64,000 bases of DNA from Mycobacterium sp. ITM-2016-00316 (GTDB lineage Bacteria > Actinomycetota > Actinomycetes > Mycobacteriales > Mycobacteriaceae). The notes beneath the pieces are model-generated. The model was not told the origin of the DNA and searched no databases. It saw nothing but the letters and a program-made list of their open reading frames with translations. This document shows positions 17,682-26,931 of the stretch, in pieces. Every line of letters starts with the position of its first letter. The stretch's first letter is position 1. A program made the position numbers and the translations under genes. The DNA is taken from contig NZ_CP134398.1 in NCBI RefSeq assembly GCF_002968335.2, forward strand, positions 2,976,001 through 3,040,000. The letters are read 5' to 3'.

Positions 17682-17729
17682 TCGAGCGGCTCGGCTTGGG
17701 CAACCGGACTCGCCCGGCAATAGTGGGTG

Positions 17730-20645
17730 TCACCAGCCCTCAGTGAGTACACGGTCGAGCATGTCGGCGTAGTGATCGGCCCCATCCATGTCAATGCACA
17801 AGGGCGGCTTGGTCTTCAGGATGTTCTTGCGTTCACCGGTCGGCTGGATCACGACACCGAGTTCGAGCATCCGGTCACAGATGGCCAAGGTCTCCTCCGG
17901 TGCGGCCTCCAGCGTTTCGCGGTCGCGGACCATCTCCACGCCAATGTAGAGACCAGAGCCGTGCACGGTTCCGATCAACGGGTGGCGGGTGGCGAGTTCC
18001 CGGAGCCGGGAAATCAGATGCGTCCCAACGGTCATCGCATTTGCTTGCAAGCGTTCCTCTTGGAGGGTGTCGAGTACCGCCAGGCCGACCGCGCTCGACA
18101 GCGGGCTGCCACCGGTGGACGAGAAGAAGTACCCTTCGCTGTGGAAACGCTCTGCGATCGCCCGGCTGGTGATGACCGCACCAACGGGATGACCGTTGCC
18201 CGTCGCTTTGGCAATCGTCACGATGTCGGGGACCACGCCCTGTTGCTCGAAACCCCAAAACCATTGACCCAGACGACCATAGGCAACCTGGACTTCATCG
18301 GCGATCGCCAACCCGCCGGCGGCCCGAACGGCGGTGTATACCTCGTCCAGGTAGCCATCGGGGAGGGCCATTCCACCGGCGTTGCCGTAGACGGTTTCGG
18401 CGATGAACGCCGCCGGAGCCCGTCCACCGTGCGCGAGCTCGTTGATGACGTCGACCGCCTCGGCGGCATACTTCGAAGCCTCGGCGCCGCGATACTTTCC
18501 GCGGAAGGTGTTCGGGGATTCCACCGTGTGCACCCAGTCCGGCCGGGTGGTCAGAGCGTTCGGGTTGTCCGCAGTGGAGGTCGACACCGCATCGGTGGCG
18601 TACGTCCAGCCGTGATAGGCCTCGCCAACCGCGACGACATCACGAGAACCACTGGCTGCCATCGCAAGTCGGATTGCGAGGTCGACGGACTCAGAACCTG
18701 AGTTCACCAGGAACACGGTGTCCAGAGGATCGGGCAGCAGTGCGGTGAGGCGTTCGCAGAACTCGACCACCACCGCGTAGTTGAATCGTGAGTTGGTGTT
18801 GAGCCGGTTGAGTTGCCGGGTCGCGGCGTCGGCAACGGCGGGGTGTGCGTGGCCCAGCACGGTGACGTTGTTGACCATATCCAGGTAGCTGCGCCCCTGT
18901 GTGGACAGCATGTGGTGCCGCCAGCCGCGCTCGATCTGCGGAGGGCGCGTGTAGTAGTGCTCCTGCACGTCGGCGAACGTTGCCGCCCGTCGTTCCAGCA
19001 GACCCAGCTGTGCCGAACGGTGCTGAGGCAGCCCGAGCAGCGGGGCGGGATCCGATGTGATCGCCAGCCAGCCCGGTGCGTACTCCGGCCGAACCGTCTC
19101 CGGCGCTACGGGCGCCTCGCTCAGGTGTACGGCCAGGTGTGTCCGCTGTCCGGCAGGCATCGTCGCCAGCGGGTCTCCCTGGACCACTCGCTCGATCGCC
19201 GGTATGAACGTTGCGCCCGTCAACCGCAACTCGTGAGAACCGTGACGCAGTACGAGTTCGTCGTTGTCAACGGTCACCTCGCCGTCCCACGGCGCGGTCA
19301 GTTGGGTGGCATCGGCGGACCAAACATCGATGCCCGTGGTGATCGTGGCGCTGCTCTGCGCCGCCAGCGGCCGACTGCGATCCATACGCGCGGCACCGTA
19401 GGCGGTGACGACAGCTCGCGCGCCTGACGCCAATGCCTCGCCTGCCAGCCGTGTCGCCAGGTCGGGGTCGAGCCAGGCGCCGCGGTCCACGGAGTCCGAG
19501 TCAACCGAAAGATCAAGGGTGGCAATGTCCGTCGGCTCGATCTCGAAGATGCGCCGGGCCACGCCCGGGTCATGACGGGGGGCTGCGACGTCGAGCCGGT
19601 CACGAATCAAGGCGGACATGACCGCCGTCGGAACCGACAGCGCCTGATCGAGAAGGACGCGTTCCCGTTGCACCGTGGTGGCCGCGTACTCGTTGCCCGG
19701 GTCGATGGCGACCTGTTGCAGATCGCTGATCAGCAGTACCGCGGTCCTGGCGACGACCATCGGCCACAGCGCATCGATCTCCTCGCCGCTGAGCGGTCGG
19801 ATGGCATGAAATGCTGAGATCACTGACAGAGTGGCAGCCGATTCGACACCTGGATGGTGCAGGGTGGCGGCGACGGTGGCGGCGAGTTCGGCCACCGCCC
19901 AGGTATGGGTCAGGTCGCCGAAGTCCAAGAGGCCGTCCGGGTGCCGCCTGCCGTCGGGTCCCGACGTGCCCACCGTATTGGTGTCGGCAATGTCGAGGTG
20001 TACGGCCTGACGGGGCAGGTGAGCGTCGAGACGTTGCAGAGCGTCGACCGCGGCGGCCGTTGCGCTCGTGATTCTGGCGGCCTCGGACGAGTCGGGCAGG
20101 TACCCCGCAAGGAAGTCGACTACGCGATCTGCAAAACGCGGATCCCACTGCAGCACGCGCTGCAGCCCTGGATGCTCGAATGTGAGCAGCGCTCGGCTGA
20201 CTCGGCCCGCCACGTCACCCATTTCGGCAAGGACCGTCGGTGAGAGATAGCCGGACTCCGCCAGGTCGCCGCCGGGCAGGAAGTCCAGCAGCCGTGCGGA
20301 GCCCAGACCTCCGGGCATTGGTGAATGCTGTCGGCCCTGGCGGTCGGGAATGGCACGGGCGAGTCGCAGGGCCGGCTCGCGGTCGGCGACCCAATCCGTC
20401 GCTGCTACCTGGGCGTCGATCTCAGCGTCACTGAAAGCCGGATTGGCCACCTTCAACACCCCGGCCACCGCTCCGCCGGCTTTGGTCACCAAGAAGTTCG
20501 CGTCTTGCTGACTGCCCAAAGTGGCTGCTGTGGCGTCGATCCCGTAGTTTTCGGCGACAAATCGGGCGGCGTCGCGCTCGGTGACCAGTGGCGCTGGGAG
20601 TTCGGGGTGGGCGAAGAAGTCGAAGCTCGTGGTGGAGGAGGTCAC
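17730..20645 (-). CDS. Kinase-phospholyase fusion: APH domain, degenerate M23-like domain, class III PLP enzyme
   Basis: A 971-residue cytoplasmic fusion. Residues about 1-340 are an aminoglycoside-phosphotransferase-like kinase (HLDIADTN catalytic loop and LLDFGD metal site). Residues about 410-540 resemble a degenerate M23/LytM barrel (TGIDVWSADATQLTAPWDGE) without zinc ligands. Residues about 560-971 are a class III aminotransferase fold with SGSESVDLA, IADEVQVAYGR and the PLP lysine in IAKATGNG. The same architecture is known from bacterial homologues of hydroxylysine kinase plus ethanolamine-phosphate/phosphohydroxylysine phospholyase (HYKK and AGXT2L/ETNPPL). The expected chemistry is phosphorylation of an amino alcohol, then elimination of phosphate and ammonia to an aldehyde. 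The ATG overlaps the permease stop (ATGA). Confidence 0.88.
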   Translation of the reverse strand: MTSSTTSFDFFAHPELPAPLVTERDAARFVAENYGIDATAATLGSQQDANFLVTKAGGAVAGVLKVANPAFSDAEIDAQVAATDWVADREPALRLARAIPDRQGRQHSPMPGGLGSARLLDFLPGGDLAESGYLSPTVLAEMGDVAGRVSRALLTFEHPGLQRVLQWDPRFADRVVDFLAGYLPDSSEAARITSATAAAVDALQRLDAHLPRQAVHLDIADTNTVGTSGPDGRRHPDGLLDFGDLTHTWAVAELAATVAATLHHPGVESAATLSVISAFHAIRPLSGEEIDALWPMVVARTAVLLISDLQQVAIDPGNEYAATTVQRERVLLDQALSVPTAVMSALIRDRLDVAAPRHDPGVARRIFEIEPTDIATLDLSVDSDSVDRGAWLDPDLATRLAGEALASGARAVVTAYGAARMDRSRPLAAQSSATITTGIDVWSADATQLTAPWDGEVTVDNDELVLRHGSHELRLTGATFIPAIERVVQGDPLATMPAGQRTHLAVHLSEAPVAPETVRPEYAPGWLAITSDPAPLLGLPQHRSAQLGLLERRAATFADVQEHYYTRPPQIERGWRHHMLSTQGRSYLDMVNNVTVLGHAHPAVADAATRQLNRLNTNSRFNYAVVVEFCERLTALLPDPLDTVFLVNSGSESVDLAIRLAMAASGSRDVVAVGEAYHGWTYATDAVSTSTADNPNALTTRPDWVHTVESPNTFRGKYRGAEASKYAAEAVDVINELAHGGRAPAAFIAETVYGNAGGMALPDGYLDEVYTAVRAAGGLAIADEVQVAYGRLGQWFWGFEQQGVVPDIVTIAKATGNGHPVGAVITSRAIAERFHSEGYFFSSTGGSPLSSAVGLAVLDTLQEERLQANAMTVGTHLISRLRELATRHPLIGTVHGSGLYIGVEMVRDRETLEAAPEETLAICDRMLELGVVIQPTGERKNILKTKPPLCIDMDGADHYADMLDRVLTEGW

Positions 20646-22066
20646 CGCGGTGTCCTTACTGAGGGAGTCGTGTTCTCGATAGGTGTCTCACCGGCGTCGA
20701 AGTCGACCTCTGGTGTAGGCTGCCGGAATCCGCGGGTGAGGGCGGCCAAGTAGATGACCCCAACCGCCATCCAGGAGAATCCAATGGCGAAGGCGTCCAT
20801 GGAAAGACTGGTCCACAGCCATCCCGTGAGGGCGACGCCGATGGCAGGCATCGCCGCGTAGACAAGCCAGCTACGCCAGCCACGGCGCCCCAAGTCGATC
20901 AAGAAATGCTTGATGACAGACAGATTCACCAATGTGAACGCCGCGAGGGCGCCGAAGCTCACGATTGAGGCCATCGTCTCCAGGTCAGCGATCAGCGCGA
21001 ACAGCGAGATTGCCGATACCACCAGGGCCGCACCGATCGGTGTCTGGAATCGTCGACTGATACGTCCGAACACGACCCGAGGCAATACCCCGTCGCGGCC
21101 CATCGCGTAGAGGATGCGGGTGACGCTGACCTGTGAGGACAGTGCTGCCGCGCTACATGCGCACATATAGGCGACGATGAAGAAGTTCTGCAGCGTGTGT
21201 CCGCCGGCGGCGAACACCACCTGCAGTGCGGCCGAATCGGGATCGGTGATGGTGCGGTAGTCCGGCACCACGAGCGTGGCGCAGTAGGACACCACCAAGA
21301 AGATGACACCGCCGAGTACCACCGTGAGGATGATGGCCACGGGTACGGTCCGCCGGGGATTGCGCGCCTCTTCAGACATGGTGGACACCGCGTCGAACCC
21401 GAGGAAGCTCAGCGCGACGATAGCGGCGCCGCCCAGGATGTCGCCACCACCGAACCCGGACGTGTAGAGCGGCTGAAGCAGCGAAACACCGGGGTTGTTT
21501 CGCAGGTAGACCAACGCCACGACCGAGAAGACGACGATGAACAGCAGCTGCATGCCCACCAGGGCGTAGTTGAGTCGGTTCATGATCACCACGCCGACCA
21601 CGTTGACAACGGTCACCAGGGCGACGGCAACGAGACAGAACACCGCCGCGGGCACTGCGGGGAACAACGCGTTGAGGTAGATGCCGATCAGCAAGTAGTT
21701 GATCAGCGGCAAAAGTAGGTAGTCCAACATCAGGGACCAGCCCGTGAGAAACCCGACTTGGCCGCCAAATGCCCGGCGGGCGAAGGTGTAGGCGCTGCCC
21801 GCGCTCGGATAGGCGCGCACGAGTACGGCGTAGCTTCCGGCGGTGAACAGCATCGCCGTGAAGGTCACGATGTACGCGGTCGGCACATGCCCGTGGGTCG
21901 TCTGGCTGACCACGCCATAGGTGTCGAACACGGCCAACGGGTCCATGTACGCCAGGCCGAAGAGAACGAGTCCACCGACACCGAGCACTCGGCGGAGGTG
22001 CGGCTTAGCGCTTCCACCGGCTGTCACCCGCTCGTCGGATGTCGCTGCCAAAGAGGATTCCGTCAT
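20642..22066 (-). CDS. APC-superfamily amino acid/amine permease
   Basis: A 474-residue transporter with about twelve helices. The first is VGGLVLFGLAYMDPLAVFDT, followed by SAGSAYTFARRAFGGQVGF, the substrate-site segment of the APC superfamily, and later AIVALSFLGFDAVSTMSEEA (conserved in APC permeases). It heads a two-gene operon with the kinase-phospholyase fusion (four-base overlap), so it should import the amino alcohol the fusion consumes. An operator of the FadR type lies about 46 bases upstream of its ATG. Confidence 0.92.
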   Translation of the reverse strand: MTESSLAATSDERVTAGGSAKPHLRRVLGVGGLVLFGLAYMDPLAVFDTYGVVSQTTHGHVPTAYIVTFTAMLFTAGSYAVLVRAYPSAGSAYTFARRAFGGQVGFLTGWSLMLDYLLLPLINYLLIGIYLNALFPAVPAAVFCLVAVALVTVVNVVGVVIMNRLNYALVGMQLLFIVVFSVVALVYLRNNPGVSLLQPLYTSGFGGGDILGGAAIVALSFLGFDAVSTMSEEARNPRRTVPVAIILTVVLGGVIFLVVSYCATLVVPDYRTITDPDSAALQVVFAAGGHTLQNFFIVAYMCACSAAALSSQVSVTRILYAMGRDGVLPRVVFGRISRRFQTPIGAALVVSAISLFALIADLETMASIVSFGALAAFTLVNLSVIKHFLIDLGRRGWRSWLVYAAMPAIGVALTGWLWTSLSMDAFAIGFSWMAVGVIYLAALTRGFRQPTPEVDFDAGETPIENTTPSVRTPR

Positions 22067-22111
22067 GCGTGGACCACCCCACGCAAGATGCCGTCGCTCA
22101 CAAATGCCTCC

Positions 22112-22126
22112 AATTGGTGACCAATT
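22112..22126. promoter_or_regulatory. FadR-type operator upstream of the permease-fusion operon
   Basis: AATTGGTGACCAATT, a perfect 7-1-7 inverted repeat containing TGGTnACCA, the core bound by FadR-group GntR regulators. It lies in the intergenic region between the permease and the GntR gene. A near copy (12 of 15 bases) lies at 23097-23111 before the second operon. Confidence 0.8.
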
Positions 22127-22265
22127 CTACAATGACACAGTCCGGGGGACGATACGCGCCCCTCCCGAAAAGCGCTAGCCCAAGAGGCGGATCACCGACG
22201 TGGTTGGCATCGTCGGCGTGGTAGACAATGGGTCGAATGCCGACGGATCGAGAGGGGTAGTGGCC

Positions 22266-22973
22266 ATGGTCTCCACGCCCGGTGAGCACGTCGACGTGCG
22301 CGCCCTCCTGCCGTCTCGCAGTACGACGGGCGAGCAGGTCGCCGATCTCGTTCGCGAGGAGATTCTGTCCGGCGAGATCGCCCGCGGTGCGGCACTGCGC
22401 GAAGAAGTGATCTCCGAGCACTATCAGGTGTCGCGCCGCACTGTGCGGGACGCCCTGCGGGTGCTCGAATCGCAGGGCCTCGTGCGTCACCAGCGGCACA
22501 AGGGTTCGACGGTGGTCGATTTCAACGCCAAGGACATCACCGATATGTACCGCTCGCGAGAAGTACTGGAAGTCGACGCGGCCAAACGCTGGTGCACATC
22601 GGATCAGCCCAGCAGTCCACAACGCTTCGACCAACTCACGACGGCTATCGACCAGCTTGAGCGGGCCTCACGTGGCACCGACTTCCGCGTCATCGTTCAA
22701 TCCGACCTCGACTTCCACGCTGCCATCATCGGATTGCTCGACAGCCCTCGAATCGACCGCTTCTTCAACGCCATCGAATCCGAGATGCTGTATGCCCTCG
22801 CCATTCTCGAGGCGAGTTCGGGCGAGTACAAGACCGACGCCGCGCAGGCATTTGGCGAGCACCGCGCGATCTACGACGCGCTCGCAGATCGCAACGAGCA
22901 CCTTTCTACCCGACTGATAGCCGAGCACCTACACGTCAACCGGGACATCCTGGTCCACATCGTCGCCAGCTGA
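22266..22973 (+). CDS. GntR-family (FadR/FCD) transcriptional regulator
   Basis: A 235-residue regulator. The winged HTH spans about residues 15-80 (GEQVADLVREEILSGEI; YQVSRRTVRDALRVLESQGL; VRHQRHKGSTVV). The FCD all-alpha ligand domain follows (MYRSREVLEVDAAK; DLDFHAAIIGL; GEHRAIYDAL). The FCD domain usually binds a metal and a carboxylate ligand. The ATG at 22266 is chosen because AGAGGGG lies eight bases upstream; GTG 22260 is an in-frame alternative. It lies between, and most likely controls, both kinase-phospholyase operons through the operators at 22112 and 23097. Confidence 0.92.
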   Translation: MVSTPGEHVDVRALLPSRSTTGEQVADLVREEILSGEIARGAALREEVISEHYQVSRRTVRDALRVLESQGLVRHQRHKGSTVVDFNAKDITDMYRSREVLEVDAAKRWCTSDQPSSPQRFDQLTTAIDQLERASRGTDFRVIVQSDLDFHAAIIGLLDSPRIDRFFNAIESEMLYALAILEASSGEYKTDAAQAFGEHRAIYDALADRNEHLSTRLIAEHLHVNRDILVHIVAS

Positions 22974-23096
22974 TTGGCGTCGGACGCGATGTCCGGAGCT
23001 CACTTCCATGGCGTCGACATTCAGCGAACGACACCGCCGTTGGCCGGGCTGGCCCGTCGGCCATTGCCAAAGCACCGCCACTCCGCTAGCTTGAGA

Positions 23097-23111
23097 CATT
23101 GGTGAACAATG
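23097..23111. promoter_or_regulatory. Second FadR-type operator, before the split-enzyme operon
   Basis: CATTGGTGAACAATG, an imperfect palindrome matching the site at 22112-22126 at 12 of 15 positions. It ends 19 bases before the TTG start of the kinase gene, where binding would block transcription or elongation. Confidence 0.75.
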
Positions 23112-23130
23112 ATGCAATAGGGGTTCTGGG

Positions 23131-24141
23131 TTGACAGAGTGGACATCCGATCGGCGTATGGGATTGGCAACACGCGACATCGCCGCTGCCCTCGACCACC
23201 AGTACGGGTTGGTCAGCTCTGAAATGCGCCGGCTCGGTGGCGAGTTCGACCAAACCTTCGCCCTCACCACCGATGGCGGCGTACGTGCGGTCGTCAAGGT
23301 CTATCGCGCCGACGAAGCTGACGGCGTGCGTTGGCAACACCAGCTGTTGGATCGCCTCGTCGGACTGGTTCCCGTTCCGGCAGTGCTGCGTGCAAGCAAC
23401 GGCGCCGACGTGGCCCTCCTCGACGATGATCTGTGTTTGAGCGTGTACTCCTGGATCGACGGCTCACTATTGTCTGAAGCGCCCGAGCACCCCACCGAAC
23501 TGCTGATCGGCTGGGGGCGCACGGCGGGGAACATTGTGGCCGGTCTGGCCGGCATGCAGGAGGACCAGCAGGTGGCAAAGACCCACGGGTGGGACCTGCT
23601 GGCCGCACCGCTGACGATTGGCGCCAATCTGCCCCTGATCGACGATCCCGCGCAGCGCGAGGCGGCGCTGGCTGCGGTTGAGATGTTCGACACGGTGGTC
23701 GCCCGTCACATCGCCGATCTTCCCAAAGGCGTTGTGCACCAAGACCTCAACGATTTCAATGTGTTCGGGGATCCGGCTCGAGGGCGCATCACCGGCGTCA
23801 TCGACTTCGCCGACTCACTGTATACCGCTCGGGTATGCGAACCAGCGATCGCCGGCGCCTACGCGATGCTCCGAAAAGCTGACCCAATCAGCGCCCTCGT
23901 CGATGTCGCTGCCGGGTTCGACCAGGTGGTTCGACTCAATGACACCGAAATTTCACTGCTCTTTCCCTTGGCGATGATTCGCCTGGTCTGCAATGCGACG
24001 ATCTGGACTGCGCGCCGCGGCGGGCCGACTGGCGAATACGGGAAAGCCCGTTCCGAGCACACCTGGCGGGCCCTGGCCGCGTTGCGGCCGATCCATCTCG
24101 ACCAGGCCGAGACCCGGTTGCGCGCGACCCTGAACCGTTAG
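23131..24141 (+). CDS. APH-family small-molecule kinase (hydroxylysine-kinase-like)
   Basis: A 336-residue stand-alone kinase related to the N-terminal domain of the fusion at 17730-20645. Catalytic motif HQDLNDFN, metal-binding IDFADS, and an N-lobe lysine in VVKVYR. The TTG at 23131 follows AGGGG; an internal ATG at 23158 lacks a ribosome site. It is followed by a class III PLP enzyme and an aldehyde dehydrogenase. The expected role is ATP-dependent phosphorylation of an amino alcohol as the first catabolic step. The true substrate (hydroxylysine, ethanolamine or another) cannot be decided from sequence. Confidence 0.85.
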   Translation: MTEWTSDRRMGLATRDIAAALDHQYGLVSSEMRRLGGEFDQTFALTTDGGVRAVVKVYRADEADGVRWQHQLLDRLVGLVPVPAVLRASNGADVALLDDDLCLSVYSWIDGSLLSEAPEHPTELLIGWGRTAGNIVAGLAGMQEDQQVAKTHGWDLLAAPLTIGANLPLIDDPAQREAALAAVEMFDTVVARHIADLPKGVVHQDLNDFNVFGDPARGRITGVIDFADSLYTARVCEPAIAGAYAMLRKADPISALVDVAAGFDQVVRLNDTEISLLFPLAMIRLVCNATIWTARRGGPTGEYGKARSEHTWRALAALRPIHLDQAETRLRATLNR

Positions 24142-24166
24142 TCCCTCGAATGCAAAGAAGCACACC

Positions 24167-24199
24167 ATGACTGTCCTGCAAAATCCGGAGTCGACGTGA
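24167..24199 (+). CDS. Possible ten-codon leader peptide
   Basis: ATG at 24167 opens MTVLQNPEST and stops with the TGA at 24197-24199, which overlaps the GTG start of the next gene as GTGA. Ribosomes ending the leader would be placed to start the PLP enzyme. It may simply be coincidence, since its own ribosome site is weak. Confidence 0.35.
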   Translation: MTVLQNPEST

Positions 24200-25518
24200 A
24201 CTCTCAGCCCATGCACATGGCCAACGCGTACGACAGCACGGCCGCAGCTGAATTGGATCCCGACAGCCGGGCGCTCAACGAACGCCGAGAGGCCGTACTC
24301 GCACCGACATACCGGCTGTTCTACCGCCAGCCGGTCGCGCTGGAACGCGGCGCCGGAGTATGGCTCTACGACACCGCGGGGCAACGCTACCTCGACGCGT
24401 ACAACAACGTCCCGGTGATCGGCCACAGCCATCCCCACGTGCAACGGCTCGTCAACGATCAACTGGGCGTGCTCAACACCCACACTCGCTACCTCACCGA
24501 GTCGGTGGTGCGGTATTCGGAGCGCCTGCTGGCACTCTTCCCGCCCGACTTGTCCAAGGTCACCTACACCTGCACGGGCAGCGAAGCAGTCGACCTTGCC
24601 CTGCGTACCGCACGATATGAGACTGGCGCACAGGGGATCATCTGCACCTCACACGCCTACCACGGCGTCACCGCAGCGGCCGCGGAGATCTCGCCGAGCC
24701 TGGGCCCACACAACCCGATACCACCGCACGTGGTCCTCGTCGACGCGCCCGATTTCTATCGCGAAGAACCAGGCGAGGCGGGCGAGGCCTTCGTGGAACG
24801 CGTGCGGGCGGCCATCGCCACCCTGAACCAACGCGGGGTGGGACTGGCCGGCATGATCGTCGACTCGGTGTTGTCCAGTGACGGTGTGCAGTGTGACCCC
24901 GCCACCTTCCTGCGTCCGGCCGCGGAGTTGGTGCACGCCGCCGGGGGCCTCTGGATCGCCGACGAGGTGCAGTCCGGGTTCGGACGGTTGGGTACCGGGT
25001 GGTGGGGATTCGAGCGGCACGGGCTCCAACCCGATCTCGTCGTGCTCGGCAAGCCGATGGGCAACGGCATCCCGATCGCCGCGGTGGTGGGACGCGAACA
25101 GGTGATGGCCAAGTTCGGTCGGGACATGCGCTATTTCAACACCTTTGGCGGCAATCCCGTCAGCATCGCCGCCGCAACCGCCGTCCTGGACGTCATCGAT
25201 GAGGACCGGCTGATCGACAACGCCCGCGATTCCGGTGCCTACCTGATAGCCGGATTGCGGGCGCTGGCGCAGCGTCACCACACGTTGGGTGACGTTCGCG
25301 GGACCGGATTGTTCGTCGCCGTCGAGATCGTCGACGACGACGAACGCAAGACCCCAGACGCCGAGGCGGCGGCCCGGATCGTCAACGAGTTGCGCCAACG
25401 ACGCGTGCTCATCAGCGCGTCCGGTGTCGGGCAGAACGTTCTGAAGATCCGTCCGCCGCTGCCGTTCACCGCAGCGCACGCCGACGTACTCCTCGCCGAG
25501 CTCGACGCGACCCTCTAA
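24196..25518 (+). CDS. Class III PLP-dependent enzyme (phospholyase/aminotransferase)
   Basis: A 440-residue class III aminotransferase-fold enzyme. Motifs: YLDAYNNVPVIGHSHP, CTGSEAVDLALRTAR, WIADEVQSGFGRLG, and VLGKPMGNGIP with the PLP lysine. The 'N.VP.IGHSHP' and 'NTHTRYL' segments match the AGXT2L/ETNPPL group that performs phospholyase rather than transaminase chemistry; the fusion protein upstream has the parallel NTNSRFN. GTG at 24196 has GGAG five bases upstream. Next to a kinase and an aldehyde dehydrogenase, it should turn a phosphorylated amino alcohol into an aldehyde, phosphate and ammonia. A plain omega-aminotransferase is the alternative. Confidence 0.85.
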   Translation: MNSQPMHMANAYDSTAAAELDPDSRALNERREAVLAPTYRLFYRQPVALERGAGVWLYDTAGQRYLDAYNNVPVIGHSHPHVQRLVNDQLGVLNTHTRYLTESVVRYSERLLALFPPDLSKVTYTCTGSEAVDLALRTARYETGAQGIICTSHAYHGVTAAAAEISPSLGPHNPIPPHVVLVDAPDFYREEPGEAGEAFVERVRAAIATLNQRGVGLAGMIVDSVLSSDGVQCDPATFLRPAAELVHAAGGLWIADEVQSGFGRLGTGWWGFERHGLQPDLVVLGKPMGNGIPIAAVVGREQVMAKFGRDMRYFNTFGGNPVSIAAATAVLDVIDEDRLIDNARDSGAYLIAGLRALAQRHHTLGDVRGTGLFVAVEIVDDDERKTPDAEAAARIVNELRQRRVLISASGVGQNVLKIRPPLPFTAAHADVLLAELDATL

Positions 25519-25548
25519 CCACCATCAATTTCGAGGAAAGGACAGTTC

Positions 25549-26928
25549 GTGACCAGTGCACCGTTCCAGGTCGTCAATCCTGCTACAGGAGAGACGCATC
25601 CGCCGCAGGACTTCTTCGACGAGGGCCAGGCGGAGGCGGCCTTACAGGGTGCGTGCGACGCGCAACGGTCGTGGTCGGCGCGCGTAGTAGAGGACCGGGT
25701 GGAGGTGCTGCGAGGTGTGGCGCGTTACCACCGCGAGCATCTCGAGGACATGGCGACGCTTGCGGTGCGCGAAATGGGCAAGCCATTGGCCCAAGCACGG
25801 GCGGAGGTCGAGTTCAGCGCTGACATCTACGACTACTACGCCGATCACGCGGCCCAATTCCTCGCCGACGCGCCGATCGCGCTGAGCGACGGTCAGGGCA
25901 GTGCGGTGATCCGCAAACGACCGATCGGGGTCGTCCTGGGGATCATGCCGTGGAATTTCCCTTACTACCAGGTGGCCCGCTTCGCGGCACCGAGCTTGGC
26001 CGTGGGCAACACGGTGCTGCTCAAACCTGCACCGCAGTGCCCAGATTCGGCCCGGGCGATCACCGAGGCGTTCGCCGCAGCCGGCGCTCCCACCGGGGTT
26101 TACACCACCGTGCTGTTCGACGAAGCGACGATTGCCACCGCCATCGGCGACAGCCGAGTCGCCGGTGTCAGCTTCACTGGCTCCGAGCGAGCCGGCGCCA
26201 TGGTGGGCCAGCTGGCCGGGGCGAACATCAAGAAGGTGGTGCTCGAGCTCGGCGGGTCGGACCCCTTCCTCGTCCTCGACCTGGCCAACCTCGACGCGGC
26301 GGTGAACGCCGCCGTCGAAGCGCGGTTGGACAACGGAGGGCAGTCGTGCAACGGTGCGAAGCGCTTCGTCATCCTCGACCGCCACTACGACGAGTTCGTG
26401 GCGCGCTTTACGGAGAAGCTCGCCGCCGTGTCTCCGGGCAACCCGATGGATGAGTCGACCGTGCTGGGTCCGCTGTCCTCGGTGGCGGCGGCGACCCGGC
26501 TGGAAGCCCAGGTGCGCCGTGCTGCCGAGGCCGGGGCGACCGTCCTGCTCGAAAGCACCCGCGACGGAGCCTATTACGGATGCGGCGTGCTGGCCGACGT
26601 GACACCGGACAACCCCGTCTACGCCGAAGAACTGTTCGGTCCCGTCGCGGTCGTGTACCGCGCGGCCAACGAGGACGACGCGGTGCGCATCGCCAACGAC
26701 ACTCCCTTCGGGCTGGGGTCCTACGTGTTCACCGACGATCCGGATCAGGCCACCCGCACCGCGGACGCTCTGCAGACGGGCATGGTGTACGTGAACGGGG
26801 TGGGATTGGATGCCGCCGAACTGCCATTCGGCGGCGTCAAACGATCGGGTGTCGGTAGGGAATTGGGTGCACTGGGCATCGAGGAGTTCGTCAACAAGCA
26901 GCTCCTGCGCTCGGTCGATGCCCGCTGA
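25549..26928 (+). CDS. Aldehyde dehydrogenase (semialdehyde dehydrogenase type)
   Basis: A 459-residue NAD(P)-dependent aldehyde dehydrogenase resembling succinate-semialdehyde dehydrogenases. Motifs: MPWNFPYYQVARFAAPSL, FTGSERAG, general base in LELGGSDPF, and nucleophile Cys in NGGQSCNGAKR. The enzyme would oxidise the aldehyde released by the phospholyase to a carboxylate, for example 2-aminoadipate semialdehyde to 2-aminoadipate if hydroxylysine is the substrate. The GTG start is preceded by GAGGAAAGGACAG. Three bases separate its stop from the WhiB start. Confidence 0.92.
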   Translation: MTSAPFQVVNPATGETHPPQDFFDEGQAEAALQGACDAQRSWSARVVEDRVEVLRGVARYHREHLEDMATLAVREMGKPLAQARAEVEFSADIYDYYADHAAQFLADAPIALSDGQGSAVIRKRPIGVVLGIMPWNFPYYQVARFAAPSLAVGNTVLLKPAPQCPDSARAITEAFAAAGAPTGVYTTVLFDEATIATAIGDSRVAGVSFTGSERAGAMVGQLAGANIKKVVLELGGSDPFLVLDLANLDAAVNAAVEARLDNGGQSCNGAKRFVILDRHYDEFVARFTEKLAAVSPGNPMDESTVLGPLSSVAAATRLEAQVRRAAEAGATVLLESTRDGAYYGCGVLADVTPDNPVYAEELFGPVAVVYRAANEDDAVRIANDTPFGLGSYVFTDDPDQATRTADALQTGMVYVNGVGLDAAELPFGGVKRSGVGRELGALGIEEFVNKQLLRSVDAR

Positions 26929-26931
26929 ATT

